The notes under the pieces: generated by a model
Database searches by the model: none
Seen by the model: only the letters and a program-made list of their open reading frames with translations
What the model was told of the DNA's origin: nothing
In this document: piece by piece, positions 63,474 through 64,000 of the stretch
Layout of the letters: each line of letters starts with the position of its first letter
Numbering within the stretch: the stretch's first letter is position 1
From: Gari tellinella
Taxonomy: Eukaryota > Mollusca > Bivalvia > Cardiida > Psammobiidae
Direction: 5' to 3'
Assembly (NCBI GenBank): GCA_922989275.2
Contig: OV277870.1
Location: 23,332,742-23,396,741, forward strand
Length of the DNA: 64,000 nt
Made by a program: the position numbers and the translations under genes

Positions 63474-63826
63474 TGCAGCGTTCCCTCCCAACAACGACTC
63501 TCTCTCTAAAACGACCCTTGCCGCTGTTCCCCAAACAAAAACATTAATGTCCAACTTTTTCAAGGCTACAATACCGTCTGTTTAAACGGATATTGTCGTC
63601 TGCTGTTTCTCTTAAAGTTACATAATGGACATTTTGACAGAAAAAAACTTATTGACAAGTGACAAACAGCTTGAATCCAGATCAGACGCCGCGTTACGCG
63701 GCGTCTGGTCTGGATCCAAGCTGTTTGCAAATGTAAGCCAATGTCCCTCCATATATCGACTCCCTCCGAACAACGAACACAATTTTTGTCTCCCATTGGG
63801 TGTCGTTGTAGAGAGGGAGTGATGTT
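63474..63826. mobile_element. C MITE, reverse orientation
   Basis: GCAGCGTTCCCTCCCAACAA to GTAGAGAGGGAGTGATGTTA. Core-1 hairpin at about 63661-63727 with AGCTTGAATCC / GGATCCAAGCT arms. Confidence 0.82.
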
Positions 63827-63972
63827 AATCCAAACCATCAAATACAAGAGACATACCTTACACGAGACGCTTTACTGATTCTTTGTACATACAATATCAC
63901 AGTTTTCAGCACTCTTTGCATAAGTCTCCTCTGACCAGGTGTAATCACCGAATCATGATCAGGAAATGTCTC

Positions 63973-64000
63973 TTAACCCTTTCCCCCATAGAAGCGACTT
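63973..64000. mobile_element. T5 MITE left end, cut by window
   Basis: TTAACCCTTTCCCCCATAG and AGCGACTT match the start of T5 copies; the rest lies outside. Confidence 0.75.

Noticed and set aside
1967..63847. Recurrent DPDQTPRYAASDQDPNCL-like peptides
   Set aside because: Translations of the core-1 palindrome; the same peptide appears on both strands because the DNA is palindromic.
61240..64000. Signal-peptide exon of Wnt4
   Set aside because: No minus-strand frame with a start Met, hydrophobic segment and a donor of the required phase was found; it is presumed outside the window.

Overview
The window is eukaryotic, intron- and repeat-dominated, AT-rich DNA, most likely from a bivalve mollusc. 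This rests on a Wnt4-type gene split by very long introns, ~148-bp GGTCA-rich tandem repeats ending in an ACGG microsatellite (the layout of bivalve 'pearl'/Helentron-like elements), a two-part SINE with a tRNA-derived head, and dozens of short palindromic MITEs. No species is claimed.

The only clear host protein-coding gene is Wnt4, on the minus strand. Three coding exons are visible at 61233-60998, 53838-53561 and 6569-6102. They have matching intron phases (1, then 0) and GT..AG borders, and together encode about 326 residues. The signal-peptide exon is not visible and should lie beyond position 64000. The two introns are about 7.2 kb and 47 kb, and nearly everything else in the window sits inside them.

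RNA genes: four tRNA-Ser(TGA) genes (30087 plus; 61295, 61748 and 63101 minus), and five identical copies of an unusual 82-nt tRNA (20508, 22579, 24644, 26716, 33040). The unusual tRNA has a serine-type body (G73, serine-like T stem and variable arm) but anticodon TAA, which reads the Leu codon UUA. Four copies sit in a tandem array of ~2.07-kb units (19858-28303) that also carry a degenerate tRNA-like sequence. The fifth lies in a separate duplicate at 31597-33556. This is the most interesting observation in the window.

Mobile DNA, with the family labels used below. TA-flanked: A (CAGTCGAAACTCGATA), B (CAGTGGAGAA), C (CAGTGCTCCCT), H (ACAGTAAAACCTCTCT). TTAA-flanked, piggyBac-like: T1 (TTAACCCCTTCACTGCC), T2 (TTAACTCATTTACCCCTG), T3 (TTAACCCATTTGTGCCCA), T4 (TTAACCCCTTCACCGCC), T5 (TTAACCCTTTACCC). 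Others: E (CAGGGCTGCCAT, 6-bp target duplication), F (CTGGGGCCCGTTTCAT), G (centre with GATTGGTCAGATTTGAG) and J (ATTAGAATCGTCT). Most contain one of two central hairpins. Core-1 has outer CAAACAG and inner GATCAGACGCCG. Core-2 has outer TTAAAGCAGG and inner AAAGCAGAATG. The same core appears in families with different termini and target duplications.

Other elements are a 5'-truncated LINE (38073-41402) with an intact 397-codon RT/zinc-knuckle frame inserted into a B element, two copies of a SINE, a GC-rich TIR element (2063-2528), a TIR element carrying a tRNA-like sequence (15444-15979) and several polypyrimidine tracts. Layout: 0-5.7 kb MITEs; 6.1-6.6 kb last Wnt4 exon; 6.6-17.3 kb MITEs, often nested; 17.3-20 kb Helentron/pearl-like repeats; 19.9-28.3 kb tRNA array; 28.3-36 kb insertions and a local duplication; 37.9-41.5 kb LINE; 42-53.5 kb MITEs; 53.6-53.8 kb Wnt4 exon; 54-61 kb MITEs and SINE; 61.0-61.2 kb Wnt4 exon; 61.3-64 kb tRNA-Ser genes and MITEs.
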